The position numbers and the translations under genes were made by a program. Below the pieces are notes generated by a model, which saw nothing but the letters and a program-made list of their open reading frames with translations, ran no database searches and had not been told where the DNA came from. 64,000 bases of DNA from Caldilineaceae bacterium. Its GTDB lineage: Bacteria > Chloroflexota > Anaerolineae > Caldilineales > Caldilineaceae. Shown here one piece after another: positions 54,032 to 62,675 of this stretch. The stretch covers positions 881,022 to 945,021 of the forward strand of contig OY282376.1 in assembly GCA_958295845.1 (NCBI GenBank), given 5' to 3'. The first letter of the stretch is position 1. Each line of letters opens with the position of its first letter.

Positions 54032-54802
54032 ATGTCTGGTCATTCCAAATGGTCAACAATCAAACGAAAAAAAGGCGCCAATGACGAGGCCCGCGGCAGA
54101 CTCTTTACCAAGCTGGCCCGCGAACTTCAGGTCGCCGCCCGCGAAGGCGGCCCCGACAGTGACGCCAATGTGCGCCTGCGGCTGGCCATCGAAAAGGCGC
54201 GCGGCGAGAATATGCCCAAAGACCGCATCGAGTCGGCCATCCGACGCGGTGCCGGCCTCGACAAAGACGCCGCCGTTATCGAGGAAATTCTCTACGAAGG
54301 CTACGCCCCCCACGGCGTCGCCGTCCTGCTCGAATGCCTGACCGATAATCGCAACCGCACCATCGCCGAAGTGCGCCGCTGTTTCACCCGCGTAAATGGC
54401 AACCTCAGCGAACCCGGCTCCGTCGCCTGGCAGTTCACGTCCAAAGGCTATGTGGCCATTCACCTCCAGGACAGCGACGGAAACCCCACCGACCTGGACG
54501 CCGAGGAAATCTTCATGGAAGCCCTGGATGCGGGGGCCGAAGACGTCGAAGTGAGCGATGATGCCGTCGAAATCTACACCGAGAGGACCAGTTTGGCGCA
54601 GGTAGACAAAACTCTCCGTGCCGCCGGCCTTCAACCCGACGCCTCGGAGCTGATCATGCAGCCTAATCAGACGCTCTCTCTCGACGCACGGTCCGGACTC
54701 ACCGTCCTCCAACTGCTCGAATCGCTCGAAGAACTTGACGATGTCAACAAGGTCCACCACAATCTCGAACTGACCGACGAGATGGTTGCGCAAGTCGCCT
54801 AA
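54032..54802 (+). CDS. yebC: YebC/PmpR-family protein
   Basis: 256 residues with the family start SGHSKWSTIKRKKGANDEAR and the segments LRLAIEKARGENMPKDRIES, YEGYAPHGVAVLLECLTDNR, RCFTRVNGNLSEPGSVAWQF. Family members bind DNA as regulators of quorum or ruvABC-type genes, and recent work links them to ribosome stalling relief at polyproline motifs. It lies directly before ruvC and ruvA, the standard neighbourhood. The 74-nt gap to ruvC suggests co-transcription. Confidence 0.95.
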   Translation: MSGHSKWSTIKRKKGANDEARGRLFTKLARELQVAAREGGPDSDANVRLRLAIEKARGENMPKDRIESAIRRGAGLDKDAAVIEEILYEGYAPHGVAVLLECLTDNRNRTIAEVRRCFTRVNGNLSEPGSVAWQFTSKGYVAIHLQDSDGNPTDLDAEEIFMEALDAGAEDVEVSDDAVEIYTERTSLAQVDKTLRAAGLQPDASELIMQPNQTLSLDARSGLTVLQLLESLEELDDVNKVHHNLELTDEMVAQVA

Positions 54803-54875
54803 CTCTGAAGAACCCGAATAACGCCACTTCCGCACACTTCGAACTGCCCGTCGGCAACCGGTACGGCTCACTGAC

Positions 54876-55421
54876 ATGACCGCGCCCAGCCTCAGCTCCC
54901 ATAAGGACGAACACGACCGCGATTGGTGCGTCCTCGGCATCGACCCGGGCACCGCCTCAACCGGTTACGGAGTCGTCCAGGAGAACGGCTCCGGCGACTA
55001 CGAACTGCTCGCGTGCGGCGTGATCACCACAGGACCCGACCAGCCTATGCACCTGCGTCTGCGCGAGATCTTCCTCGACATACAGAAACTGATCCGCGAG
55101 TTCCAGCCGCATGAAGTCGCCGTCGAAGAGCTCTTCTTCGGGCGCAATGTAACAACCGCCATCACTGTCGGCCAGGCACGCGGAGCAGCCTTGTTGGCCG
55201 CCGCCCTGGCCGACCTGCCATTGACTGAATATACGCCTGCGACTATCAAACAGGCGCTCACCGGCTATGGCAACGCCGATAAATTCCAGATGAAAGCCAT
55301 GGTTCGCCAGCTCCTCGACCTGGATGAAGCCCCGCACCCGGACGATGCCGCCGACGGCGTAGCCATCGCCCTCTGTCATCTGCAAACGGGACGCTTCCAG
55401 GCGCTCGTCGCTGACGCATAA
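54876..55421 (+). CDS. ruvC: Holliday junction resolvase RuvC
   Basis: 181 residues; cleaves Holliday junctions as a dimer. Four acidic catalytic residues are recognisable: the Asp in VLGIDPGTASTGYG (residue ~23), the Glu in VAVEELFFGRNVTTA (~84) and two Asp in HPDDAADGVAIALCH (~156-159). The N-terminus has about 16 extra hydrophilic residues before the first strand; a later start is not available in frame at a better position. ruvA follows 40 nt later. Confidence 0.96.
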   Translation: MTAPSLSSHKDEHDRDWCVLGIDPGTASTGYGVVQENGSGDYELLACGVITTGPDQPMHLRLREIFLDIQKLIREFQPHEVAVEELFFGRNVTTAITVGQARGAALLAAALADLPLTEYTPATIKQALTGYGNADKFQMKAMVRQLLDLDEAPHPDDAADGVAIALCHLQTGRFQALVADA

Positions 55422-55461
55422 CCGCACGCCGCACACCACCCACCCCGGAAGAGGATACGAC

Positions 55462-56052
55462 ATGATTCGCCAGGTACGCGGTACCGTCACGGCCGTAGAC
55501 GTCAACTTCCTGATCATCGAAGTAGGCCACCCGGGCGCCGGCATCGGCCTCCGCGTCTTCACCCCGGAACCGACCTCCGCACGCTACCGCGCCGGCGACA
55601 ATCTCCTGCTGCATACCTATCTGCAAGTGCGGGAGAACGACCTGAGCCTGTATGGCTTCGAAGAACTCGACGAGCTTGCCATCTTTGAACTGCTCCTGGG
55701 CGTCAGCGGCGTCGGCCCGAAAGTCGCCCTCGCCGCACTGAGCACCCTGTCGCCCGACGCCTTGCGCCTCGCCGTCGCCAATGAGGAGCCCGCAGTCGTG
55801 GCGCGCGTGCCTGGCATCGGCAAGCGAACGGCAGAAAAAGTCGTCGTCGAACTCAAGGGCAAGCTGGAACCCGCCGCCGGCGAACTGGCGGGGCTCGCAA
55901 CCGCGATCGACGCCGACGCAGAGGTGATGGAAGCGCTTACCGGGCTGGGGTACAGCGTTGTCGAAGCCCAGCGTGCCCTCCAACAGCTCCCCGCCGACGT
56001 AACCGAAGTCGAGGAGCGTCTGAGAATGGCGCTGGTTCAGTTCGGCGAGTAA
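55462..56052 (+). CDS. ruvA: Holliday junction branch migration protein RuvA
   Basis: 196 residues; tetramer that holds the four-way junction for RuvB. The OB-fold begins MIRQVRGTVTAVDVNFLIIE. Two helix-hairpin-helix motifs are visible: LSGVSGVGPKVALAALS-like text near residue 76 and VARVPGIGKRTAEKVVVEL near 113. The C-terminal domain III (VMEALTGLGYSVVEAQRAL) binds RuvB. GGAAGAGGA precedes the ATG. No ruvB lies nearby: efp follows instead. Confidence 0.96.
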   Translation: MIRQVRGTVTAVDVNFLIIEVGHPGAGIGLRVFTPEPTSARYRAGDNLLLHTYLQVRENDLSLYGFEELDELAIFELLLGVSGVGPKVALAALSTLSPDALRLAVANEEPAVVARVPGIGKRTAEKVVVELKGKLEPAAGELAGLATAIDADAEVMEALTGLGYSVVEAQRALQQLPADVTEVEERLRMALVQFGE

Positions 56053-56125
56053 CTTCCCCCTCCCCGTCTACACCGCTCCGGTAGCCCCCCGCAACAATTC
56101 CAACTGTCGCACAACGCCCGCAGTT

Positions 56126-56154
56126 TTGACACCCCCGATTTTCTCTTCTATAAT
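56126..56154 (+). promoter_or_regulatory. Consensus promoter of efp
   Basis: TTGACA (56126-56131), exactly 17 nt, TATAAT (56149-56154). This is a perfect sigma-70-type promoter. The start codon is 48 nt downstream of the -10. Confidence 0.9.
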
Positions 56155-56201
56155 CCGTTGCGATTCTGTACCGAATTCATTGAAACGGGAAAATAAAAGA
56201 G

Positions 56202-56762
56202 ATGGCTGAAGTTCAGCAGTTACGCAGGGGAAATATCTACGAAGAAAGCAGTCAACTGTGGCGAGTACTCGACTACCAGCACATCAAAATGGCCCGCGGC
56301 GGCGCCACCATCCGGCTTAAAGTACGCAATCTCCGCTCTGGCGCAACCATCGAAAAAACCTATAACAGTGGCGCACGCGTCGATGACATCCGTCTCGATT
56401 CACGCGATGTCGAATACCTGTATACCGATGGCGATCTCTATCACTTCATGGATACCGATACCTTCGAACAGGTCGCCCTGGCCAAGGATGCGTTGGAAGG
56501 GATCGTCCAATTCCTCAAAGACAATACCGTCGTCGAATTGGAATCTTTCGAAGGTGAGCCCATCAGTGTCAACCTGCCCACGACGATCGATTTTGAAGTT
56601 GTGTGGGCAGAAATGGCCGTCGCCGGAGATACCGCCAACACGCCGACCAAAGAAGTCGAGTTGGAAACCGGCTTTCGGCTGAACGTCCCGATGTTCGTCA
56701 AAGAAGGCGACACCGTTCGCATCGACACACGCGACGGCCGCTATGTTACACGCGTGCAATAA
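56202..56762 (+). CDS. efp: Elongation factor P
   Basis: 186 residues with the three-barrel EF-P pattern: EVQQLRRGNIYEESSQLWRV, IRLKVRNLRSGATIEKTYNSG, VEYLYTDGDLYHFMDTDTFEQ and the C-terminal ETGFRLNVPMFVKEGDTVRI then DTRDGRYVTRV. EF-P relieves ribosome stalling at proline runs. The conserved loop that carries the modified lysine in E. coli reads HIKMARGGATIR here, with arginine at the tip. Related Chloroflexota proteins appear to share this (recalled, not searched). Whether the arginine is modified is unknown. The gene has a perfect promoter and is followed by tRNA-Thr. Confidence 0.95.
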   Translation: MAEVQQLRRGNIYEESSQLWRVLDYQHIKMARGGATIRLKVRNLRSGATIEKTYNSGARVDDIRLDSRDVEYLYTDGDLYHFMDTDTFEQVALAKDALEGIVQFLKDNTVVELESFEGEPISVNLPTTIDFEVVWAEMAVAGDTANTPTKEVELETGFRLNVPMFVKEGDTVRIDTRDGRYVTRVQ

Positions 56763-56788
56763 AGGCCGTTTTGCGTTCGCCGTCAGAT

Positions 56789-56818
56789 TTGCCCCACTGA
56801 CCGGCGATACGCTATAGT
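56789..56818 (+). promoter_or_regulatory. Promoter of tRNA-Thr
   Basis: TTGCCC (56789-56794) and TATAGT (56813-56818), 18 nt apart, 12 nt before the tRNA. tRNA-Thr may also be read through from efp. Confidence 0.5.
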
Positions 56819-56830
56819 GTGGAGACAATT

Positions 56831-56903
56831 GCCGTTGTAGCTCAGTCGGTAGAGCGACGCTCTCGTAAAGCGTAGGTCGTCGGTTCGAGTCCGACCAACG
56901 GCT
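56831..56903 (+). tRNA. tRNA-Thr (anticodon CGT)
   Basis: Full cloverleaf: acceptor GCCGTTG/CAACGGC, D stem GCTC/GAGC. The anticodon stem ACGCT/AGCGT encloses the loop CTCGTAA with anticodon CGT, and the T stem GTCGG/CCGAC has the loop TTCGAGT. The 3' CCA is not encoded. It reads ACG codons. Confidence 0.95.
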
Positions 56904-56910
56904 CAAATAG

Positions 56911-56938
56911 AAAAGCCCCGCCAGACGGCGGGGCTTTT
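56911..56938. terminator. Bidirectional intrinsic terminator
   Basis: AAAAGCCCCGCC-AGAC-GGCGGGGCTTTT, a perfect stem with T/A runs on both sides. It ends the efp/tRNA-Thr unit and also the minus-strand transporter operon. Confidence 0.95.
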
Positions 56939-56983
56939 CTATGCTCTCTTTTCCCCTACTATATTTTCCCTGCTGAATTTTCT

Positions 56984-58636
56984 CTACTGGATATCCGGCT
57001 GTGCCCCCTGCTCTTCCAGCTGTGCACCCTGCTTTTCCGAATGTACACCGGCCATCAGCAGCCCCAATTCCTGGGCGCTCGTACTATCTCGATCCAGGAC
57101 ATCCATTATCAGTCCTTCATAAATCACGGCAATACGGTCGCACAGCGCCAGCAGTTCATCCAGGTCTTCCGAAATCAGCAGCGTGGCCATTCCCTTGTCC
57201 CGCTGCTCCAGCAGCTGCTGGTATATGTATTCGATCGCGCCAATGTCAATGCCCCGCGTCGGCTGGGCAGCAACCAACACCTTGGGCCGCCGCGAAAGCT
57301 CCCGCGCCAAAATCAACCGCTGGATATTGCCGCCCGACAGATTTCTGGTCATCGTGCGTATATCGGGCGTCTTGATATAGAAGTCCTGTATCATCTGCCG
57401 GCTGTATCGGGCGATATAATCAAAAGCAAGAAAGATGCCGTTGCTGAACTTATCACTGGTATGCTCCTGCAAAACCAGATTCTCTGACACAGCAAAGTCG
57501 CGCACGACGCCGTCGTGCATCCGTTCCTCAGGTATATATGCCAGCCCGCCCTCAGTGCGCCGCGCCGTCGACCAGTCTGTAATCGGGATGCCGTCTATCT
57601 CCACATTGCCGCCGCTGATTGGGCGCAAACCCGCTATGACTTCGGCTAGCTCCCTCTGCCCATTGCCGCTTATACCGGCAATACCCAGAATTTCGCCAGC
57701 CTGGACCGAAAGGGATACCCCTCGCAAAGCCGGTTGTCCCGTTACGTCAAGCGCTTTGACATCCTCCAGACGCAGCCTCACCTCGCCTGCGTCTAGGTCT
57801 TCCTCCCGTGTCCGCTCCAGCATGACATCGCGCCCCACCATCATGCGCGCCAAGGCCTGACGGGTCATATCTTCCGTAGGAACTGTCCCGACGAGGCGCC
57901 CTGCCCGCAAAACAGTGATGCGATCACTGATGGCCAGGACCTCCTGCAGCTTGTGGCTGATCAATACGAGACTATACCCGTTTTCCTTCATGTAGCCCAG
58001 AGTGACAAAGAGTTCATCGACCTCCTGTGGCGTCAACACCGCGGTCGGCTCGTCCAGAATCAACATGGCCGCACCCCGGTAAAGGGCTTTCATGATCTCG
58101 ACCCGCTGCCGCTCCCCGACCGAAAGCGTCCAGACAGGGGCCCGCGGGTCGATCTGCAGCCCGTACGCCTCGCTCAACTCCCGAATGCCCGCCTCCACCC
58201 TGTCCAGATCCAGGAGCGGTTCCCTGCTGGACTTGAGACCCAATGCGACATTCTCGGTGACAGTGAGCGTATCCACCAGCATGAAGTGCTGATGGATCAT
58301 GCCAATGCCCTGGCGAATCGCGTCAGTAGGGGAGTGGATCGTTACCTCCGCGCCGTCGCGCAGTATCCGCCCCTCCTCAGGCTGGTACAGACCGTACAGA
58401 ATCCGCATCAGGGTGGACTTGCCTGCGCCGTTCTCACCCAGCAGCGCATGCAATTCCCCTCTGCGCACATCAAAATCCACATGATCGCAGGCCATGACAC
58501 CCGGAAACCGCTTGACGATTCCGTACATCTGTACATACGGTGCGTTCAAGCGGAAGTTTACCGCACGATGCCCGCCCGTGGGTCTGGAAATCCCGTAGAC
58601 AAACTGGTCCTCTATCCTGCGTTGGCCGGTCAGCAT
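56984..58636 (-). CDS. BMP-type (nucleoside/simple sugar) ABC transporter, double ATP-binding protein
   Basis: 550 residues with two fused ABC domains, as in RbsA/MglA/NupO. The first has Walker A GENGAGKST (residue ~67), signature LSVGERQRVEIMKALYRGA and Walker B MLILDEPTAVL. The second has a degenerate Walker A (GISGNGQRE), NLSGGNIQRLILARELSR and a Walker B VLVAAQPTRGID, with Q in place of the usual glutamate-containing motif, typical of the family. AAGGA precedes the ATG, so the N-terminus includes ~30 extra residues. It is the last gene of a four-gene operon with the binding protein and two permeases. Confidence 0.93.
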   Translation of the reverse strand: MLTGQRRIEDQFVYGISRPTGGHRAVNFRLNAPYVQMYGIVKRFPGVMACDHVDFDVRRGELHALLGENGAGKSTLMRILYGLYQPEEGRILRDGAEVTIHSPTDAIRQGIGMIHQHFMLVDTLTVTENVALGLKSSREPLLDLDRVEAGIRELSEAYGLQIDPRAPVWTLSVGERQRVEIMKALYRGAAMLILDEPTAVLTPQEVDELFVTLGYMKENGYSLVLISHKLQEVLAISDRITVLRAGRLVGTVPTEDMTRQALARMMVGRDVMLERTREEDLDAGEVRLRLEDVKALDVTGQPALRGVSLSVQAGEILGIAGISGNGQRELAEVIAGLRPISGGNVEIDGIPITDWSTARRTEGGLAYIPEERMHDGVVRDFAVSENLVLQEHTSDKFSNGIFLAFDYIARYSRQMIQDFYIKTPDIRTMTRNLSGGNIQRLILARELSRRPKVLVAAQPTRGIDIGAIEYIYQQLLEQRDKGMATLLISEDLDELLALCDRIAVIYEGLIMDVLDRDSTSAQELGLLMAGVHSEKQGAQLEEQGAQPDIQ

Positions 58637-58688
58637 GTAAAACTGTCCTTAAACCACAGCACCTATTAGCAGCAAGCTACCCTTCAAT

Positions 58689-59723
58689 TCAATCGTCGTT
58701 GTCGTCGTCTTCTTCCAGCAGCACCGGATCGACAACGCCGCTCTTGATGTCCTCTATCGCGGCCCGAGCAGCCTCTTTCACTTCATCGTCAATCTCAATG
58801 TTTTCGTTGAATTCCAGTCGTAATCCGTCATTATCAAACGTAAGCTTGTACGCAGTGCCGCCCAACTCACCTGCCTCAATCTTGGCAATCATGTCGGTGA
58901 CGACATTGGCCCAGTTGTATATCTGATTGGTAACCACAACGTCCGGTCCCAATGATATCTGATCGCTCTGCGTACCCAGCCAGGCCACACCGTTCTCATT
59001 CGCGACACCGATCGCCCCCACCACCTGCTGCGCCGATCCCGTCAAAACATCCGCGCCAGCCTGAATATGAACATGGGCCGCCTCTGCGGCCAGCGTCGTG
59101 TCGCTGAACGATCCCGTATAGCTTACGTTTACCTGTGCATCCGGTTTTACATCTGTAACACCCCTTACAAATCCGTCAATATAAAGCTTGGCGTCACCCG
59201 CCACAGGGCCGATCACACCGATTACATCGTTCTCCGAGAGCATCGCGGCCACAACCCCGTTCACATAACCGCCCTCGTTGGCAACCGCCCCGTAAGCAAA
59301 TACGTTCTCGATTCCCCGATCCGCCCCCGTATCCGACGACGTGCCCCAGGCAAAACTGGTGTCAGTAAAGTCGTTGGCCACCTCAAATACCGAATTGCCG
59401 TACTGTGCCCCGTGGGCGATCACCAGATCGAATCCCTCGGCCGCATAATCCCGTATCGCCGCCGACGCATCAGTCACCCGAAACATCCCCTCCGAAAACG
59501 CGATCTTCATCGCGTCCTCACCGCCCATCTCGGTTTGAACCGCAACCAGTGAGTCGAACATCGACTGGCTCCAGGCGATATCCGTCGTACTGCTTGGCAT
59601 GACTATCGCAACGCGAAAGGCCCCCCCCTCCGCGCCGGCCGCCTCGCCATCCTCTTCCGAGCCACCGCAGCCAGCGAGAAGAAGCAAAAAGATCAACATT
59701 GATATTCTGATTGGTCTTAGCAT
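58689..59723 (-). CDS. BMP-family ABC transporter substrate-binding lipoprotein
   Basis: About 344 residues. The lipoprotein signal MLRPIRISMLIFLLLLAGC ends in a lipobox with Cys 19. The mature protein shows the basic-membrane-protein pattern: VAIVMPSSTTDIAWSQSMFD, FDLVIAHGAQYGNSVFEVA, ENVFAYGAVANEGGYVNGVV, VIGVIGPVAGDAKLYIDGF and NGVAWLGTQSDQISLGPDVV. Such proteins bind purine nucleosides or related ligands. The start is the ATG at 59723 with GAGGGA upstream; the open frame extends 14 codons further. A Glu/Asp-rich tail (EEDDDNDD) is notable. Confidence 0.92.
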   Translation of the reverse strand: MLRPIRISMLIFLLLLAGCGGSEEDGEAAGAEGGAFRVAIVMPSSTTDIAWSQSMFDSLVAVQTEMGGEDAMKIAFSEGMFRVTDASAAIRDYAAEGFDLVIAHGAQYGNSVFEVANDFTDTSFAWGTSSDTGADRGIENVFAYGAVANEGGYVNGVVAAMLSENDVIGVIGPVAGDAKLYIDGFVRGVTDVKPDAQVNVSYTGSFSDTTLAAEAAHVHIQAGADVLTGSAQQVVGAIGVANENGVAWLGTQSDQISLGPDVVVTNQIYNWANVVTDMIAKIEAGELGGTAYKLTFDNDGLRLEFNENIEIDDEVKEAARAAIEDIKSGVVDPVLLEEDDDNDD

Positions 59724-59770
59724 GATTCCCTCTCTGAGGTTAGGAATCCACAACGCTGCATTCACCTGTC

Positions 59771-60703
59771 TTACTCCCCGCGCTCATACGACCTCGCCAG
59801 AGCGGCCGGCTTCTGAATCTGGCGTGCAGTGAAAGCAAGCACCACGATTGTCATGATGTAGGGCATCATTACGGCGATCTCTGATGGGACCGGAATGGCC
59901 AGCGCTTGGACCCATAGCTGCAGAGCGTTGACCAAACTGAATAACAACGAGCCCCCCAGCACGCCCGCCGTGCGCCAGCTGCCAAAGTAAACGAGTGCAA
60001 CCGCAATAAAACCAAGCCCGTTCGTCATGTTCTCCTGGAACACGTTCTGCAGACCAATGCTGAGCGATGCCCCCGCCACCGCCGCCAGTGCCCCCCCGAT
60101 CATCATTGTCGTGTAGCGCACACCATTTACACTGACGCCCAGCGTGTCCGCTGCCTCCGGGTTGTGCCCGACCGCCCGGATCTTCAACCCCAAAGTCGTC
60201 CGGTTGATCACAAACCAGGATACCGGCACCATCAGATAGGCGAGATACACCAAAATATTGTGGTTGAACAGGATGTGCCCAATTCCCGGAATATCGGCTA
60301 GCAGTGGAATGGGCAACTGTCGAAAGCCGCTCACGCCTTCCACCGAACCAATCAGTGTCTTAAAAAGCAGACTGCTCAGACCCAGGCCGAAAAGATAGAG
60401 GCCGATGCCGCTGATGCCTTGCAGCGATTGCATCGTCACACTCACGAAGGCTTTCAGTAGCCCCATCAATATGCCAACCGCAATCGCGGCCAGCACCCCT
60501 ACCCACAGATTGTGGCCCTCGAACACAACGTAGAAGGCGAAGAAGGCCCCCATCAGCATGATTCCGTCCACGCCCAAATTCAAGACGCCGGAACGCTGGC
60601 CGAAGGTCTCCCCCAATGACGCCAAGAGATACGGCGTTGCCAACCGTACACAGCTATGTAAAATTCCAATCAGTGTGGTAATTGTAAACAGTTCGTCAAA
60701 CAT
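59771..60703 (-). CDS. BMP-type ABC transporter permease (NupQ-like)
   Basis: 310 residues with eight to nine membrane segments. Family cues are RLATPYLLASLGETFGQRSG, NLGVDGIMLMGAFFAF, AIAVGILMGLLKAF, TLGLKIRAVGHNPEAADTLG and LGFIAVALVYFGSWRTAGVL. It forms a heterodimer with the permease encoded immediately upstream. It would carry the substrate delivered by the lipoprotein at 58689-59723 across the inner membrane. Confidence 0.92.
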   Translation of the reverse strand: MFDELFTITTLIGILHSCVRLATPYLLASLGETFGQRSGVLNLGVDGIMLMGAFFAFYVVFEGHNLWVGVLAAIAVGILMGLLKAFVSVTMQSLQGISGIGLYLFGLGLSSLLFKTLIGSVEGVSGFRQLPIPLLADIPGIGHILFNHNILVYLAYLMVPVSWFVINRTTLGLKIRAVGHNPEAADTLGVSVNGVRYTTMMIGGALAAVAGASLSIGLQNVFQENMTNGLGFIAVALVYFGSWRTAGVLGGSLLFSLVNALQLWVQALAIPVPSEIAVMMPYIMTIVVLAFTARQIQKPAALARSYERGE

Positions 60704-60822
60704 TTCGGCATCGTCTGGTCAAAGCTTCGGCCCACGCCTTCCCCACTCCAACAATGTGGCCCGCTACCCCACCGTCTCGTGAATTCACTTCACTCCCCAC
60801 TCGAGTGGAAGACTTTCTCTTC

Positions 60823-61968
60823 TCACTCCTCTTTACTCTCTTCTGGCTCCACTACACTCTCTTCTCGCGTCTCACCTTCCGCCACCAGTGGCTCGTCAGA
60901 TCCATCATCCCCGACTCTTCGCCGCGACCGCCGTCTCACATACAGATCGCTGGAAACAACGAAAAGTACGACCAGCCCCTGCAGGGCGATCGCCAGTGCA
61001 CTGGGAACCTGTACGGCCCGCTGCATCTTGTCCGCGCCAACCAGCAGCGCACCAAACAGTGCCGAGGCCGGTATCGCCCCCAACGGATGCAGTTTACCGA
61101 AGAGCGCAGCCACAATACCGCTGAATCCGTAGCCGCCGCTCAGCCCCTCGAGCATGCGATGATGTACGCCCAACACCTCAACCGCACCGGCCAACCCGCA
61201 CAGCATGCCGCTCAGGGCCAGCGACAACGTGACATATTTGCTCACAGGTATGCCAGCATACTTCGAGGCGTTGGGGTTCAACCCTACCGCACGGATGCGG
61301 TAGCCGATCGTCGTACGCCAAAGGAGGAAATAAACGGCGAGAGCAAGGAGTACGGCCAGAATCGCGCCGCTGTGGAAAAGAGTTCGCGGCACCAGACGCG
61401 GCAGCCAAATCGACTCCGGCAGCGCTGCGCTCTGGGGTATGCTCGTGCCGGCTGCAACATGCTCCGGATCCAACATCGGCCCGCGCAGCAGGAAATTCAT
61501 CAGGCGCAGCGCGATCTGGTTCATCATCACCGTGGTGAGAATCTCGTTGACGCCCAGACGCGCCTTCAACAAACCGGGAATCCCGCCCCAAATGAGCCCC
61601 GCTACCGCCCCGCTTACCAGTGTCATCGGCAGCAGAATCAAGGCAGGCAGACTGCTGAACCCCACCCCAAATGCGGTGGCGGCCAGCGCGCCGACAACGA
61701 TCTGCCCTTCGCCCCCGATATTGATCACGCCGCCCCGAAAAGCGATGCATATGCCCAGACCCACCAGCAACAACGGCGTGGCCTTGGTCAGCGTCTGCGT
61801 GATGCCGCTAACATTGCCGAGCGCACCCCGTATCAGCGCGCTATAGGCCTCAAAAGGGTCGGTGCCTAACAGCAATAGCAGCAACACGCCTACCACCAGT
61901 GCGATCAGCATCGCCAGCACCGGCAGCAATACATCTATCAGTTTGGCCAAATATAATCGGGTATTCAT
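60823..61968 (-). CDS. BMP-type ABC transporter permease (NupP-like)
   Basis: 381 residues. The first ~30 residues (LIDVLLPVLAMLIALVVGVL) form an extra N-terminal helix typical of NupP. Signature parts are GLGICIAFRGGVINIGGEGQ, AGLIWGGIPGLLKARLGVNE, ILTTVMMNQIALRLMNFLL and TTIGYRIRAVGLNPNASKYA. The C-terminal ~30 residues are hydrophilic and acidic. It is the first gene of the operon; an extended -10 element lies ~100 nt upstream. Order (permease, permease, binding protein, ATPase) differs from many relatives that begin with the binding protein. Confidence 0.92.
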   Translation of the reverse strand: MNTRLYLAKLIDVLLPVLAMLIALVVGVLLLLLLGTDPFEAYSALIRGALGNVSGITQTLTKATPLLLVGLGICIAFRGGVINIGGEGQIVVGALAATAFGVGFSSLPALILLPMTLVSGAVAGLIWGGIPGLLKARLGVNEILTTVMMNQIALRLMNFLLRGPMLDPEHVAAGTSIPQSAALPESIWLPRLVPRTLFHSGAILAVLLALAVYFLLWRTTIGYRIRAVGLNPNASKYAGIPVSKYVTLSLALSGMLCGLAGAVEVLGVHHRMLEGLSGGYGFSGIVAALFGKLHPLGAIPASALFGALLVGADKMQRAVQVPSALAIALQGLVVLFVVSSDLYVRRRSRRRVGDDGSDEPLVAEGETREESVVEPEESKEE

Positions 61969-62070
61969 CCTTTACTCAACAGCGCGTTTCCAGTGCGCTC
62001 CGAAAACTGTCCGCCATACGCTCTGCCGCCACGTTGCGTACAAATGCCATCGTAATGGCAGATTCCAACG

Positions 62071-62079
62071 ATTATAGCA
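62071..62079 (-). promoter_or_regulatory. Extended -10 element of the BMP transporter operon
   Basis: TGC-TATAAT on the minus strand, perfect hexamer plus TG. No -35 match; an extended -10 can function without one. The start codon lies about 100 nt downstream. Confidence 0.55.
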
Positions 62080-62190
62080 CCATTCGTGCAATTCATATAG
62101 TGCTCTAAATCTGAAAAGTGCAAAATTGAATTGGGGTCACCCGGCCTGACAGACTGCCCAGTCTGGTTTCCTGCCCCGCCGCCAATGTCG

Positions 62191-62216
62191 GTAGGGGTGT
62201 CCCTTGAGGGTGCCCT
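62191..62216. repeat. Short relative of repeat B
   Basis: GTAGGGGTGTCCCTTGAGGG followed by TGCCCT shows the same layout (GTAGGGG, arm, CCTTG, arm, GCCC) as the palindromic starts at 33422 and 49519. Confidence 0.5.
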
Positions 62217-62268
62217 TGCACTCACCCCCACTCTGGACTACACCCTGATTCTGAACTGTGTCGGTTAC

Positions 62269-62637
62269 TCAGGGGTCTGGGTAAAGCACTGCCGGCGCGG
62301 CGCGGGCGAAAACAGCAATCAGGCGCACCGGCGCCTCCCCCACATTGCGGACCTCGTGTAGGATGCCCTCCGCGACGAAAACCGTAGTATCGGCGCCAAC
62401 CAGGTGGCATTCCTCACCCAGTATGACCTCAACTTCGCCGCTGAGAAAAGTCAGGCTCTCCTCACAATCATGGTAGTGCAGAGGGATCACGCCGCCGGGA
62501 GGCATATACTGCTCCCAAAGCTCCATCTGTTCCGCACCGCAAGTGCGCCCGGTAATGATGCGCGCCCCGGGAATCTTACTGCGCGTGCTGATTGGGTCGT
62601 AATCTCCGTCAGAATGTGGAAGAACGGCCATCGACAT
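62269..62637 (-). CDS. Small cupin-domain protein
   Basis: 122 residues, a single cupin barrel. The metal-binding motif 1 reads PLHYHDCEESLTFLSGEVEV (His, His, Glu), and motif 2 ends GILHEVRNVGEAPVRLIAVF (His). Single-domain cupins bind Fe or Mn and act as isomerases, dioxygenases or small-ligand sensors; no specific role can be read. The ATG has no strong ribosome site; a second in-frame ATG is two codons later. It is the downstream neighbour of a methyltransferase gene on the same strand. Confidence 0.82.
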   Translation of the reverse strand: MSMAVLPHSDGDYDPISTRSKIPGARIITGRTCGAEQMELWEQYMPPGGVIPLHYHDCEESLTFLSGEVEVILGEECHLVGADTTVFVAEGILHEVRNVGEAPVRLIAVFARAAPAVLYPDP

Positions 62638-62675
62638 GGAACTCCTCTACCGGACTCGGACTGCTTACCATCCCT

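Larger units (their letters stand above)
61969..62268. other. Gap upstream of the BMP transporter operon
   Basis: No gene. It holds the minus-strand TATAAT element at 62071-62076 and a short repeat-B relative at 62191-62216. Confidence 0.6.
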
